From contig JAYTMY010000075.1 of NCBI GenBank assembly GCA_043748535.1, forward strand, positions 1 through 56,810: 56,810 nucleotides of DNA. Reading direction: 5' to 3'. Position numbers and translations under genes: made by a program. Each line of letters opens with the position of its first letter. Position 1 is the first letter of the stretch. Positions 8,236 to 16,331 of the stretch are shown piece after piece. The notes under the pieces were generated by a model that did not search any database, was not told where the DNA came from, and saw only the letters and a program-made list of their open reading frames with translations. This stretch comes from CAMCSH01 sp043748535 (lineage in GTDB: Bacteria > Verrucomicrobiota > Lentisphaeria > Lentisphaerales > Lentisphaeraceae).

Positions 8236-8353
8236 CGGCGCCATGCAGTTCGCCGACAGCACCCAACAACTCACGCGCGAGAGGACGCGCCGGCTCGTCC
8301 GCAATGATTGCGGCCATCAAGACACTCGTATCCAGGAGAAGCAGTTCGCTCAT
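8236..8353 (-). pseudogene. Truncated PIN-domain (VapC/FitB-like) toxin
   Basis: The frame starts at ATG 8353 with MSELLLLDTSVLMAAIIADE, the N-terminal strand and first catalytic aspartate of a PIN-domain ribonuclease. After about 39 residues the reading frame passes into dispersed repeat DNA (a CTCAAGCTTCCAGCTTGAG palindrome, then the TCGA palindrome). The remaining PIN acidic residues do not appear, so the encoded protein cannot form a normal active site. The open frame continues to 7922 only through repeat sequence. Its ATG overlaps the antitoxin stop codon (ATGA), the usual arrangement of vapBC and fitAB pairs. Confidence 0.75.
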
Positions 8354-8595
8354 CGCTCGTCCCGCATTTCACGGATCATGTCGACAACGCTCTGCCCCTC
8401 GGGATCGGGGAGGGACTCCGGGGAGAATTCGCGCAGCTTTTCCCATCGCGCATTGCCATCAAACAACGAGTAGGCGGGTTTCTGCGCCAGACGCAAACGA
8501 GCCTCCGCCGAGATCGAGCGGTGATTGGCTTTGGCTTGCGCCTTGAGTTCCTCGTAGACGGCGTCGTCGAGATTGCGGATGAGCAGGTTGGCCAT
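8350..8595 (-). CDS. FitA-like ribbon-helix-helix antitoxin
   Basis: This 81-residue protein begins MANLLIRNLDDAVYEELKAQ, the pattern of FitA/Arc-type ribbon-helix-helix proteins: one DNA-contacting strand, then 'RSISAEARLRLAQ' as the helices. The C-terminal 30 residues would be the toxin-binding extension (FDGNARWEKLREF). AAGGAGAA precedes the ATG at 8595. An inverted repeat upstream (8611-8631) fits autoregulation. The toxin gene that follows is truncated, so this antitoxin now has no intact local partner. It may persist as a repressor or may be decaying. Confidence 0.85.
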   Translation of the reverse strand: MANLLIRNLDDAVYEELKAQAKANHRSISAEARLRLAQKPAYSLFDGNARWEKLREFSPESLPDPEGQSVVDMIREMRDER

Positions 8596-8610
8596 GGGTT
8601 TCTCCTTCAG

Positions 8611-8631
8611 GTGATAGCGTTATGATATCAC
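8611..8631. promoter_or_regulatory. Probable antitoxin operator (inverted repeat)
   Basis: GTGATA and TATCAC are separated by 9 bp, 15 bp upstream of the antitoxin start codon. Ribbon-helix-helix antitoxins commonly repress their own promoter through such repeats. No promoter hexamers can be assigned with confidence. Confidence 0.5.
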
Positions 8632-8673
8632 TTTATGCGGGAAGGCGGGGGGTGGCAAGCCAGCGGCAAGCTA

Positions 8674-8706
8674 TCGACGGTGTCGACAGGTATCGATAGA
8701 CATCGA
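8674..8706. repeat. TCGA array, four copies at 9-10 bp spacing
   Basis: TCGA occurs at 8674, 8683, 8693 and 8703. Positions 8683-8706 differ by one base from 8094-8117. The array sits in the 212-bp gap between the antitoxin gene and the 3' end of the next gene (8808); the rest of that gap shows nothing I can identify. Confidence 0.7.
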
Positions 8707-8807
8707 GGTGAGAGCGTTTCATGAAGGTCCTTGCTTTGAGGTGCGATGAAATCAATCTCGCACCAAAAAAATTCAAAAGCAAGTCCGAAGTGAGGAAGGA
8801 TGCGGAA

Positions 8808-9569
8808 TCAGGGGCTGAGAGGCTTGGCGTCCGGCTTCAAATCGTTGGCCAAGGCGGTGCCGACGCGATTGACGGCGTTGATCATGGGCAGGAGATTGGG
8901 GTTGGCGCGGGCTCGCTCGTAGAGGCTCAGCATTTGTTGATCCTCGAGGCTGAGATCGGCCTCGGCGATTTCTTCTCTCATCGAGTGCCCTGCGGCATCG
9001 CGCCAAAGACGGACAACTTGGTTTTTTTCGCGCTTCATCGAAACGACACTGAGTGTGCTGGGGTCCAGTGTTTCGCCGGGCAGGAGAGGTTTGTCATTTG
9101 CGGGAGGCGCGGCGACGGCAGAAAAGCCGGTCACTTTGAGGGCAATGTCGACCGCTTTTTCAATGTCGGAGGGATCGGAATTGCGGAGCACCGATAAGGA
9201 TGAATCAACAGTCGCCAGCTTCTGCTCCGGCGTCATCTTGTCGAGGTGTTTCTGCATCGCCTGGGCTTTGCGCTTGAGGGGGGCGATCATCTTGTCTTCG
9301 TCGTCAAAATCGATGTCGCGTTGGGTGTCGACATCGTACTCTTTGACCGGGGTGGCGGCGACGGAGGAAGTGGATTTGGGCGAGGAGGGAGATTCAGCGC
9401 TAGGGCTTCCAGCGCCACTGCCGCCGCTGCCGGAGGAGCTGGGTGCACTTGTGGCGCCTTGCGGCGGGCGCAAAATCTGCCAAGCGACGAAGATGCAAAT
9501 GGCGAAGATGTGGAGACCGACGCTGAAGGCGACGATGCGGCGGAAGAGGGAGGGGGCTTCTGGCTTCAT
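8808..9569 (-). CDS. Single-pass membrane protein in an operon with the flagellin-like gene
   Basis: This 253-residue protein has one membrane segment at about residues 12-33 (FSVGLHIFAICIFVAWQIL), preceded by a short basic stretch that suggests an N-in topology. A serine/glycine-rich linker (about 38-72) follows, then a helical periplasmic domain with 'KMTPEQKLATVDSSLSVLR' and 'SMREEIAEADLSLEDQQML'. The overall layout (anchor, low-complexity linker, periplasmic domain) resembles TonB-like or MotB-like anchored proteins, but I see no TonB or OmpA motif. It starts 3 bp after the stop of the flagellin-like gene, so the two are surely co-transcribed and may work together. Confidence 0.6.
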   Translation of the reverse strand: MKPEAPSLFRRIVAFSVGLHIFAICIFVAWQILRPPQGATSAPSSSGSGGSGAGSPSAESPSSPKSTSSVAATPVKEYDVDTQRDIDFDDEDKMIAPLKRKAQAMQKHLDKMTPEQKLATVDSSLSVLRNSDPSDIEKAVDIALKVTGFSAVAAPPANDKPLLPGETLDPSTLSVVSMKREKNQVVRLWRDAAGHSMREEIAEADLSLEDQQMLSLYERARANPNLLPMINAVNRVGTALANDLKPDAKPLSP

Positions 9570-9572
9570 GAT

Positions 9573-10283
9573 TCAACCGATGAGGGATTTGATGCGATCG
9601 GATTCCATCTTCTGGCCTTGGGCTTGCATGGCGAGTTGCACTTGGCCGAGGATGGAGCTCTGGGTGAAGGCGAGGAAGGATTCACTGAGGTCGGCGTCAC
9701 CGAGGCGGGAGCCGGTTTTCAGCAGGTTTTCCTGGCTGGAAAGGGATTGCGTGTAACGCATGTCGAGGCGGCGCAGTTCCGAGCCGGTTTCGGCTTGACG
9801 GGAGGAGATCGCTTCGATGCCGTCGGACACCGCGGCGGCGAAATCGGCGGAGCCGACATTCTGGCCGCTGATCGATTGCAGCAGGTTGTTGAAATTCGAA
9901 TCACCGAGGAGCTGCTGGCCGTTGAAACGGGCGTCGCGCTGGATGTCGCCGAGTCCTTTGACCAGTTGCTCTGCCTCGGTCTGGAGGTTGGCCTTGTCGG
10001 CGCTGCTGAGGATGCCGGAGTTGGCCTTGGTGGAGATTTCGCCGAGGCGGGCGAGGCTCGACTGGGTGGAGTCGAGCCAGGAGCTGCGGGTTTGCTCCAG
10101 CGAAGTGGCATTGAGATCGTTGCGCGACTGAGCCGACTCCATGCCGTAGGCGGCCATCATGCGGCTGCTGATGGCGATGTCCGAGGGTGGTGCGGTCTGG
10201 AAACTCTTCTTGCCGGTGGCGATTTCACGCATCCGGGCCGACATCGCGGCGACGGGATCAGAAGTGAGGGATGAAACAAACAT
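9573..10283 (-). CDS. Flagellin-like protein, no flagellar genes nearby
   Basis: This 236-residue protein looks like flagellin N- and C-terminal helices joined without a variable middle. The part at about 80-130 (LGEISTKANSGILSSADKAN, then a 'GDIQRDARFNGQQLL' segment) resembles the flagellin N-terminal domain. The C terminus (SRLGDADLSESFLAFTQSSI, then LGQVQLAMQAQGQ) resembles the flagellin C-terminal 'DADxAxE...ILxQ' helix. No signal peptide is present, as expected for flagellar-type export substrates. There are no fli, flg, flh or mot genes in the window. It may be a flagellin, a hook-associated FlgL-like protein or a domesticated relative. The start at 10283 is an ATG. Confidence 0.65.
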   Translation of the reverse strand: MFVSSLTSDPVAAMSARMREIATGKKSFQTAPPSDIAISSRMMAAYGMESAQSRNDLNATSLEQTRSSWLDSTQSSLARLGEISTKANSGILSSADKANLQTEAEQLVKGLGDIQRDARFNGQQLLGDSNFNNLLQSISGQNVGSADFAAAVSDGIEAISSRQAETGSELRRLDMRYTQSLSSQENLLKTGSRLGDADLSESFLAFTQSSILGQVQLAMQAQGQKMESDRIKSLIG

Positions 10284-10360
10284 CTTGGGCCTCGCTGATT
10301 TTCTTCCAAGTCATTATACAGCAAGAAGTCATCGGAGGCAAGAGGGGCGGAAATCTAACT

Positions 10361-10408
10361 GGGACACGACTGGGACACAGTTGGGACACAGTTGGGACAC
10401 AACTGGGA
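10361..10408. repeat. 11-bp tandem array (GGGACAC family), four full copies
   Basis: GGGACAC starts at 10361, 10372, 10383 and 10394, with a partial fifth at 10405, exactly 11 bp apart. The same unit forms a longer array at 35579-35647 and a degenerate one at 26237-26270. It fills most of the 129-bp gap between the flagellin-like gene and the GNAT gene end. Confidence 0.85.
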
Positions 10409-10412
10409 AAAC

Positions 10413-10886
10413 TCACTCACTTGGACCCGAGGTGTTGAAGTCCTGCAATTCTGCGGCGGTGAAATGGCGGCAGAAATGAGCTGCGGTGCTGCTCTCGCCG
10501 GGATCGTAAAGAACGAAGCCGAGGCGGCGGTAGAAATCTTCGGCGCCGCTGGCGGCGTTGAGGGCGACGGTGGTGATTTCTGCGGAGCCGGGCGCGAGGG
10601 TGGCGAGGAGCTCGCGGATGAGGCGGCGTCCCCAGCCCTGGCGCTGGCGGGAAGGGTGAACGTCGAGGGAGTGCAGCCACCAATAATCTTCGTGCTTCTG
10701 CAGGCCGCCGGCGGCGATCAGCTGATCATCCATGAACAGGCAGAGAAAAAGGCCTTCCATGTCGATCAATGATTCAAAGTAGCGATGCTGGTCGCCGGGC
10801 GGGTAGGAGGCGGCATTGGCGGCGTGAAGTTCGAGCAGATCCGGGATGCGTTCTGGAGAGAGCGGGCGAAACGAAACCAGGCTCAT
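10413..10886 (-). CDS. GNAT-family N-acetyltransferase
   Basis: This 157-residue protein has the GNAT fold signature. Motif A is 'SLDVHPSRQRQGWGRRLIRE', where Q/R-x-x-G-x-G would bind acetyl-CoA pyrophosphate. It is followed by a later 'AEDFYRRLGFVLYD' motif B. The size is that of a single-domain acetyltransferase. The substrate cannot be read from the sequence; small metabolites and protein N termini are both possible. Its ATG overlaps the sthA stop (ATGA), making it the third gene of the HDOD-sthA-GNAT unit. An 11-bp repeat array lies just after its stop. Confidence 0.85.
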   Translation of the reverse strand: MSLVSFRPLSPERIPDLLELHAANAASYPPGDQHRYFESLIDMEGLFLCLFMDDQLIAAGGLQKHEDYWWLHSLDVHPSRQRQGWGRRLIRELLATLAPGSAEITTVALNAASGAEDFYRRLGFVLYDPGESSTAAHFCRHFTAAELQDFNTSGPSE

Positions 10887-12313
10887 TCCGCCGGTTTTGC
10901 GGCGTCCGCAGCGGCGAGGCGTTCGTCGGCTTCGCGTTGATCGCGGATCGACAGAGCGGCGAGGCGATAGGCTTCGGCGAGGGTGGGGAAGTTCATGACG
11001 TTTTCGATGAAGACGTCGATCGGCAGTTTGGCGAGGATGGCCATCTGGGTCAAGTGAATCAGCTCCGTCGCGCCTTCACCGATGATGTGAGCGCCGAGGA
11101 TTTCGCGTCCGTCGGGACCGGCGATGAGTTTGAGAAGGCCGTTTTCGATATCGGCGATGGCACCACGGGCGACTTCGTGGAAGTCAGCTTTGCCGACATA
11201 AATCTTGGCGTATTTGGCGAGGGCTTCCTGCTCGGTGAGGCCGATGGCGGAGATTTCCGGGATGGTGTAAATGCCCATCGGGACATTTTCGAACATCGAG
11301 CCGGGGTTGAGGCCGAGGGCGTGGCAGACGGCGCGGCGGCCTTGTTCCATCGAGGTCGAGGCGAGGGCGGGGAAGCCGATGACGTCGCCGACGGCGTAGA
11401 TGTGCGGGTGCAGGGTCTGGTAGTCTTTGTTGACCACCAGGAGCGAGCGTTTGTCGAGGGCGAGGCCGGCGTTCTGGGGCTGGAGGATTTCGACGTTGGC
11501 GACCCGACCGAGGGCGACGAGAGCTTTTTGGCTAAGCAGGATCTTGCCGGATTTGAGCTTGGTGACGACATTGGCGACGTCGTCCCATTCGACCTTTTCG
11601 ATCTGTTCATTGCCGAGGTAGACACCGCCGGATTCTTCGAAGGATTTGACGAAGCGATCGGTGAGTTCGGGGTCGAGGAATTTCAGGGGGCGGTCGCCGG
11701 AATCGACGAGGGTGACCTGGACCCCGAGGGAGGCGAAGATGGTGGCGTATTCGCAGGCGATGACGCCGGCGCCAAAGACAACGAGGGAGCTGGGGAGGTA
11801 GATCATCGACAGGATGGAGTCGGAGTCGAGGATGTGCTCGTGGTCGACCGGGACGTTGTCGGGACTGCGCGGGCGGGAGCCGGTGGCGATGATGATGAAT
11901 TTGCCGCGGAGCTTTTGCTTATTGCCTTTGATGTCGGTGATTTCGACATGATAGGGATCGACCATACGGCCCTTGCCGCGGAAGTAGGAGACGCCGTGGA
12001 TGTGTTTGGCGATGGCCTTGACGTGGGCGTTGCGGACGGTGTCTTTGCGGGACATCAAGGATTCGACCTGGACATTGTCCTTGAAGGCGAAATCGAAGCC
12101 GGTGGCGTGTTTGGCGAAGCGGGCGAGGTTGCTGGCGGTTTCGCGCAGGGTTTTCGACGGGATGGTGCCGTGGTGGAGGCAGTGGCCGCCGATATCGCGC
12201 TCCTTTTCGATCAAGGCGACGCTTTTGCCGGAGCGCAGGGCCTGGGTGGCGGCTTCCTGGCCGCCGGGGCCGGAACCGACGATGATGAAATCGAATTCGA
12301 GCGCGTCAGACAT
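10883..12313 (-). CDS. sthA: Soluble pyridine nucleotide transhydrogenase (Si-specific)
   Basis: This 476-residue flavoprotein is in the disulfide oxidoreductase superfamily. It has an N-terminal FAD motif 'GSGPGGQEAA', the 'GGHCLHHGTIPSKTLRE' segment and a second dinucleotide fold 'VVFGAGVIACEYATIFASLG'. Only one cysteine is present before GTIPSK. That is the mark of SthA, in contrast to lipoamide dehydrogenase or glutathione reductase, which have the CxxxxC pair. The enzyme transfers reducing equivalents between NADPH and NAD+ in the cytoplasm. A good GAGGTGA lies before its ATG at 12313, inside the end of the HDOD gene 3 bp upstream. Length and motifs fit a complete enzyme. Confidence 0.92.
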   Translation of the reverse strand: MSDALEFDFIIVGSGPGGQEAATQALRSGKSVALIEKERDIGGHCLHHGTIPSKTLRETASNLARFAKHATGFDFAFKDNVQVESLMSRKDTVRNAHVKAIAKHIHGVSYFRGKGRMVDPYHVEITDIKGNKQKLRGKFIIIATGSRPRSPDNVPVDHEHILDSDSILSMIYLPSSLVVFGAGVIACEYATIFASLGVQVTLVDSGDRPLKFLDPELTDRFVKSFEESGGVYLGNEQIEKVEWDDVANVVTKLKSGKILLSQKALVALGRVANVEILQPQNAGLALDKRSLLVVNKDYQTLHPHIYAVGDVIGFPALASTSMEQGRRAVCHALGLNPGSMFENVPMGIYTIPEISAIGLTEQEALAKYAKIYVGKADFHEVARGAIADIENGLLKLIAGPDGREILGAHIIGEGATELIHLTQMAILAKLPIDVFIENVMNFPTLAEAYRLAALSIRDQREADERLAAADAAKPAE

Positions 12314-12316
12314 GGT

Positions 12317-13150
12317 TCACCTCGTCACTGCGATCATTTGTTGGATGGTTTCACAGCGGGCGAAGAGCTCGTTGAGATCTTCGGGGTAGAGATTGAGGGC
12401 CTCGGCGACCGGGTGGGCGATGATGCTTTCCTTAGTGATGGCGAGGTCGGCCATCATGAAGCCGGCGTATTGGCGGGCGAGGCAGATGGTCTGGACGTCG
12501 TCCTGGAAGGCGGTGGCGAGGGTGAAATCATCGCCGCAGCGGATGGTTTCGGCGACCTGCTGGGGCAGCTTCCATTCTTCGGCGATGCGCAGGGAGACAG
12601 AGATGTGGGTGCGATCGAGCATGGCCATGACTTCTTCGATCGTCAGTGGCAGCTTGAGGTCTTTGAGGACGGCGGCGAGGATTTTCAGGACTACCGGTTT
12701 GCCGATGCCGCAAAGCAGACCGCAGACGTAGGCGGATTCGACGTTTTTGCGGCGCAGGCGGGCGATTTCGCGGCTGAAGGCGGAGGTGGCGACGGAGGAT
12801 TCCCACAGGGCCTTGATGGCGAGCTCCTGGCCGGGGACGCGATAGACCGAGTTCTGCACCGAGGCGGCCAGCGAGATTTCGCGGATCAGCTTCATGCCGA
12901 GGCGGGATACCGCTTGCTGCAGCGAGACGATGCGGACGTTGCCGGCGTACATCGACGAGTTGGCAATCTTCAGGACGTTGGTGGCGAGGGCCTGGTCGCG
13001 GTGGATCAGCGCCGACAGGTGGGAGGCGTCGGCATTGGGGTCCGAGGTCATGCTCATCACTTTGCCGGCGACTTCCGGCAGGAGGGGCAGTTCGATCTTC
13101 TGGGTGGCGAGGCGTTTTTCAAGCTCGGCCTGGATCTTCTCAAGACTCAT
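12317..13150 (-). CDS. HDOD-domain signalling protein
   Basis: This 277-residue cytoplasmic protein starts at ATG 13150, preceded by GGAGAAG at good spacing. The frame also runs further upstream from a non-ATG codon that I reject. The core 'IELPLLPEVAGKVMSMTSDP' and 'SALIHRDQALATNVLKIANS' are typical of HDOD domains, which are related to HD phosphohydrolases but usually lack catalytic metal ligands. HDOD proteins act in regulation of motility, DNA uptake and stress in various bacteria. Here it heads an operon with sthA and a GNAT gene, so a link to redox state is possible but unproven. Confidence 0.85.
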   Translation of the reverse strand: MSLEKIQAELEKRLATQKIELPLLPEVAGKVMSMTSDPNADASHLSALIHRDQALATNVLKIANSSMYAGNVRIVSLQQAVSRLGMKLIREISLAASVQNSVYRVPGQELAIKALWESSVATSAFSREIARLRRKNVESAYVCGLLCGIGKPVVLKILAAVLKDLKLPLTIEEVMAMLDRTHISVSLRIAEEWKLPQQVAETIRCGDDFTLATAFQDDVQTICLARQYAGFMMADLAITKESIIAHPVAEALNLYPEDLNELFARCETIQQMIAVTR

Positions 13151-13225
13151 GGGGACTTCTCCGCTTCTGGACTGGAATCGACAATGGCTTTCGCAGCCGC
13201 CGCGCCACAATCTGGCGATTCCGGC

Positions 13226-14479
13226 TCAACGAGTGAAAAAGTAGGGCGTGACATCATCTAAGACATCGACGACTTCCCGCAAGTGAAGGGTCTCGGCATT
13301 CTGCCCTTGCAAGCGGCCGCGGAGGACGATGTTGTTGTTGCCCTTGGCTTTTTTCAGCTTATCGATGCCATCGGTGCCAAACTTGAACATTTTCACCGGC
13401 AGAGTGGCTTTGAGGAAGTTGTTCAGGGTCAGGGTGACGCTTTCATCAGTGACGTCAATGGCGGTCAGGGTGCCGCGGACTTGCACCATATTGCCGATCA
13501 TTCCCTTCTGATTCAGGTTATAGAATTCCGTTCGCATGTCATACAGGGTGCTGGCGTTGTAGATGAACTTTGCGATGTCTTCACGTTCGCAATCTTCGGA
13601 ATCGGTCAGCAGGATGAGCTTGCCAGTGATTTTGTATTTCATCCGGGTGGTGTAGTCCCAGTATTTGATCAGTTCAGAGGCGTTGCTGAGTTTATCTAAG
13701 TTTATGTCGCGGTTGAGCATATGGGCTTTGGAGCCGGTGTAGCGAAGGGGGCCGGCTTTGCTTTCGGTGAAGGGCATGCCCAGCTGTTTCAGGCGATCAT
13801 CCAATTTGACGCTGATGCCCAAGGGGGCAGCGACTCGGTTGAGCTGATTGACGCCGTCAAAGGCGAATTGGTTTTTCATGATGACATTGGGAAGTTTGAC
13901 GCTTTCGAGCAGGCCCAGGGCGTCTTCTGGCAGGCCCGCCAGCGACCCTTGTTCGACTTTGGTGATGTCGGGTTTTGCTTCATCGGGATCCGGTTTCTTG
14001 ACCGGGGCTTCGTCAGGGGCGATGGTGTCGGGCTCTGAGGGCAGGGCTGTGGATATTTGGAATTTGTATTTGGCGAGAAGTTCGGGCGACACCGAGCCAG
14101 GCTTGGCCAGGCTGGCAACGGTGTAGATGAAGCCTTTGTCGATGGCTTTATTATCGGGCAGGGCTTCCGCGGTTTTGAGCAGGCACAGAACCAAGAGCTC
14201 GCCGTTGTCTTCCAAGTACAGTCCCGAGTTGGGGTGCTTGCCGTTGGCGACGCGTTCGAGCAGGCTCTTGATCTCGGCATTGGCGGGGTCAGCCAAGGCG
14301 GCCAGCTGCATCAGCTGCCGCGCGGCGGGATCTTGGGGGGCGGCATCCAGTCGCTGGGCGGCGAGAATGAAGAGGCCGCGATTGACTTGCTCACGGGTCA
14401 ACGGGGCAGGCTTGGGATTATCATCTGCCTGGGTCGTGAGACCAAGACAAAGAAGGAGGGGGAACCAGAGGGCTTTCAT
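13226..14479 (-). CDS. Secreted protein coupled to the membrane kinase gene
   Basis: This 417-residue protein starts with a signal peptide, MKALWFPLLLCLGLTTQADD. The N-terminal third is helical (REQVNRGLFILAAQRL; 'DPAARQLMQLAALADPANAE'), perhaps TPR-like. The C-terminal part contains 'MVQVRGTLTAIDVTDESVTL' and a later 'IVLRGRLQG' strand pair, which suggests an OB-fold of the tRNA_anti-like kind; this is my inference. The start at ATG 14479 overlaps the kinase stop (ATGA), so translation is coupled and the two proteins probably act together in the envelope. The long upstream extension of the frame lies inside the kinase gene and is not used. Confidence 0.65.
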   Translation of the reverse strand: MKALWFPLLLCLGLTTQADDNPKPAPLTREQVNRGLFILAAQRLDAAPQDPAARQLMQLAALADPANAEIKSLLERVANGKHPNSGLYLEDNGELLVLCLLKTAEALPDNKAIDKGFIYTVASLAKPGSVSPELLAKYKFQISTALPSEPDTIAPDEAPVKKPDPDEAKPDITKVEQGSLAGLPEDALGLLESVKLPNVIMKNQFAFDGVNQLNRVAAPLGISVKLDDRLKQLGMPFTESKAGPLRYTGSKAHMLNRDINLDKLSNASELIKYWDYTTRMKYKITGKLILLTDSEDCEREDIAKFIYNASTLYDMRTEFYNLNQKGMIGNMVQVRGTLTAIDVTDESVTLTLNNFLKATLPVKMFKFGTDGIDKLKKAKGNNNIVLRGRLQGQNAETLHLREVVDVLDDVTPYFFTR

Positions 14480-16203
14480 AGTCCGCGAGCCTTGATTAAG
14501 TCGTCTTTGAGAGAGAGGAAGGCGGCCCGGGAGGCCGGGTGAATGAAGGGGACTAGGCGCTCCGCCAAGTCGGGCGCATTGATCATCAGAGCGACGGTGG
14601 CGCCCGGGCGGTCTTGGTCGAGCCATTTGCCATTGATGGCGAGCTCAGCCAAACGATGGAAGTCAGACGGCAGCAATGTTTGTACTTTTATAGCTTTGCC
14701 ATAAGGCTCTTGTTTGACATAAACCAATTGTCCGGGTTCACCCAATTGTCCTAGTGCACCCGGTTGTCCGGTTGCACCCATGATTGGGAGGACGCCTTTC
14801 CATCCCTGGGGCGCCAAGGCGGAGCCGATTTCCTCCCGGTGGTTGCCGAAAAGATAGCCCATGTCGGTGAAAGCGCGCATCAAGGTTGCTTGCAGCAGTT
14901 CGTATTTGGGCTTCGCCGGGCCGGGGTTGTTCTCCATCCATTGATTGATCTGTTCGTAGAAGGCGGGGGCCAAGGCGTTCCATTTTCTCGGATTTTTAGC
15001 CAGAGGAGCCAAAGCTTTCATGTAGGGCTCTGGGGAGGGATAGCTGGCGACTGGGACATTGGGGCTTTTGGCCGGTTGCTTGACGTTGCTCTGGGGTTTC
15101 AGGCCCGCACCTGTGTCGGGGCTTTTTTGCGGAGTTTGAGTCGAGCTGGCGGGTGCGATGGCTGTCGGCGATGGCTTGGCGAGCACCTTCCAGGCAATCA
15201 AGGCGAGCGTGACGAGACCGAGCAAAGCCAAAACGGGGACAATCGGCAAGCCTTTTTTTGCCTGAATCGGTTCGTGAGAGTGGTGTGGCGTGGTGTAATG
15301 CGCCGGACCCTTGAGCTGGACGCCGCCCGCTTTGCGTTTCTTCGCTTCACTGGGATCGGCGATCAACTCATCCATCCGGGTCTTGACTTCTTTCCAGGTC
15401 TGGGGACGATTGTCGGCTTTCTTCTCGAGCAGGTGATCGACAAAACGTGAGATCGGCGCCGGACAGCCGGGGACCAGGCTCAATAGTGGGGGGTGGGGGC
15501 TGTGCACCTGCATCGTCATAACTTTCTGATAGTCATCGGCTTCAAAGGGCGGATGGCCGGCGATCATGTGATAGAGGGTGGCGCCAAAGGAATAGATGTC
15601 GGCGCGGGGATCGCCGACTTCCCACTTGTTCTGAATCATCTCGGGGGCGGCGTAAAGAGGAGTCAGCATGACGCCGTCGGATTCACCGTCGATTTCGCCG
15701 CCCATACGAGCCAGGCCGAGGTCGGCGAGTTTGGCTTTGCCATTGCGAGTGAGGAGGATGTTGGCGGGTTTCAGGTCGCCGTGCGTCAGGCGGCGGGCCT
15801 GGGAACCGTAGTCGAGACCGTCGGCGACGCCGACCAGAAGCTTCAGGGATTCGACCGGATCAATCCGGGTTTCCTGTTTGATCTTGACTGCGATGTCGCC
15901 CCCATCGACCAGCTCCATGGCGAAATAAAACAGGCCGTCATCGGTTTTGCCGACATCAAAAGCCTGGACGATGTTTTGGTGGGTGAAGGCGGCCGCTGCC
16001 TGGGCTTCGCGGAAGAAGGCGCGGAGGAAGTCGTCATCGCGGGCGATCGAGGGCGGCAGGATTTTCAGGGCGACCTCGCGGCGGAGATTGACTTGAAGGG
16101 CTTTGTAAACCACACCCATGTTGCCACGTCCGAGGAAGCCTTCAATCAAGAAGGCTCCGACCTCGCGGCCTGGGGCAAGGGTAATTTCGTCGCTGTGCGT
16201 CAT
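14476..16203 (-). CDS. Membrane-anchored Ser/Thr protein kinase, PknB type
   Basis: The predicted protein has 575 residues from ATG 16203; another ATG in frame at 16242 would add 13, and neither has a clear ribosome site. Kinase features occur in order: the glycine loop 'LGRGNMGVVYKA', the lysine in 'REVALKIL', the catalytic loop 'HGDLKPANILL', the metal motif 'DLG' and 'APE' in 'YAAPEMI'. The HRD arginine is replaced by glycine, so activation-loop control is probably unlike that of RD kinases, while the catalytic aspartate, lysine and asparagine remain. A single membrane helix follows at about 311-334 (LPIVPVLALLGLVTLALIAW). The extracytoplasmic part has a proline-rich linker and a helical domain. 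It is translationally coupled to a secreted protein gene, a plausible ligand or substrate. Confidence 0.88.
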   Translation of the reverse strand: MTHSDEITLAPGREVGAFLIEGFLGRGNMGVVYKALQVNLRREVALKILPPSIARDDDFLRAFFREAQAAAAFTHQNIVQAFDVGKTDDGLFYFAMELVDGGDIAVKIKQETRIDPVESLKLLVGVADGLDYGSQARRLTHGDLKPANILLTRNGKAKLADLGLARMGGEIDGESDGVMLTPLYAAPEMIQNKWEVGDPRADIYSFGATLYHMIAGHPPFEADDYQKVMTMQVHSPHPPLLSLVPGCPAPISRFVDHLLEKKADNRPQTWKEVKTRMDELIADPSEAKKRKAGGVQLKGPAHYTTPHHSHEPIQAKKGLPIVPVLALLGLVTLALIAWKVLAKPSPTAIAPASSTQTPQKSPDTGAGLKPQSNVKQPAKSPNVPVASYPSPEPYMKALAPLAKNPRKWNALAPAFYEQINQWMENNPGPAKPKYELLQATLMRAFTDMGYLFGNHREEIGSALAPQGWKGVLPIMGATGQPGALGQLGEPGQLVYVKQEPYGKAIKVQTLLPSDFHRLAELAINGKWLDQDRPGATVALMINAPDLAERLVPFIHPASRAAFLSLKDDLIKARGL

Positions 16204-16331
16204 CTGAATCCCGGAGAAGAGGTTGCTGGACTGCGAACGCATGAAGTTCTTAGTTATTTTCCGCCATCTGCCCTTGAAAGTCAACCCATACGGCGCTTTT
16301 CTCTGAAAGAATTAACTCCATAGGTCTCTCC

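Noticed and set aside
7922..8353. Complete 143-residue PIN toxin
   Set aside because: Only the first 39 or so residues look like a PIN domain; the rest translates the repeat elements and lacks the remaining acidic residues.
8808..10283. Flagellar operon
   Set aside because: Only one flagellin-like gene is present; the neighbour is not a known flagellar protein, and no export, hook or motor gene lies in the window.
10769..13261. 830-residue plus-strand frame
   Set aside because: It lies opposite sthA and the HDOD gene, which have clear motifs. The translated sequence is low-complexity, as expected from codon mirroring.
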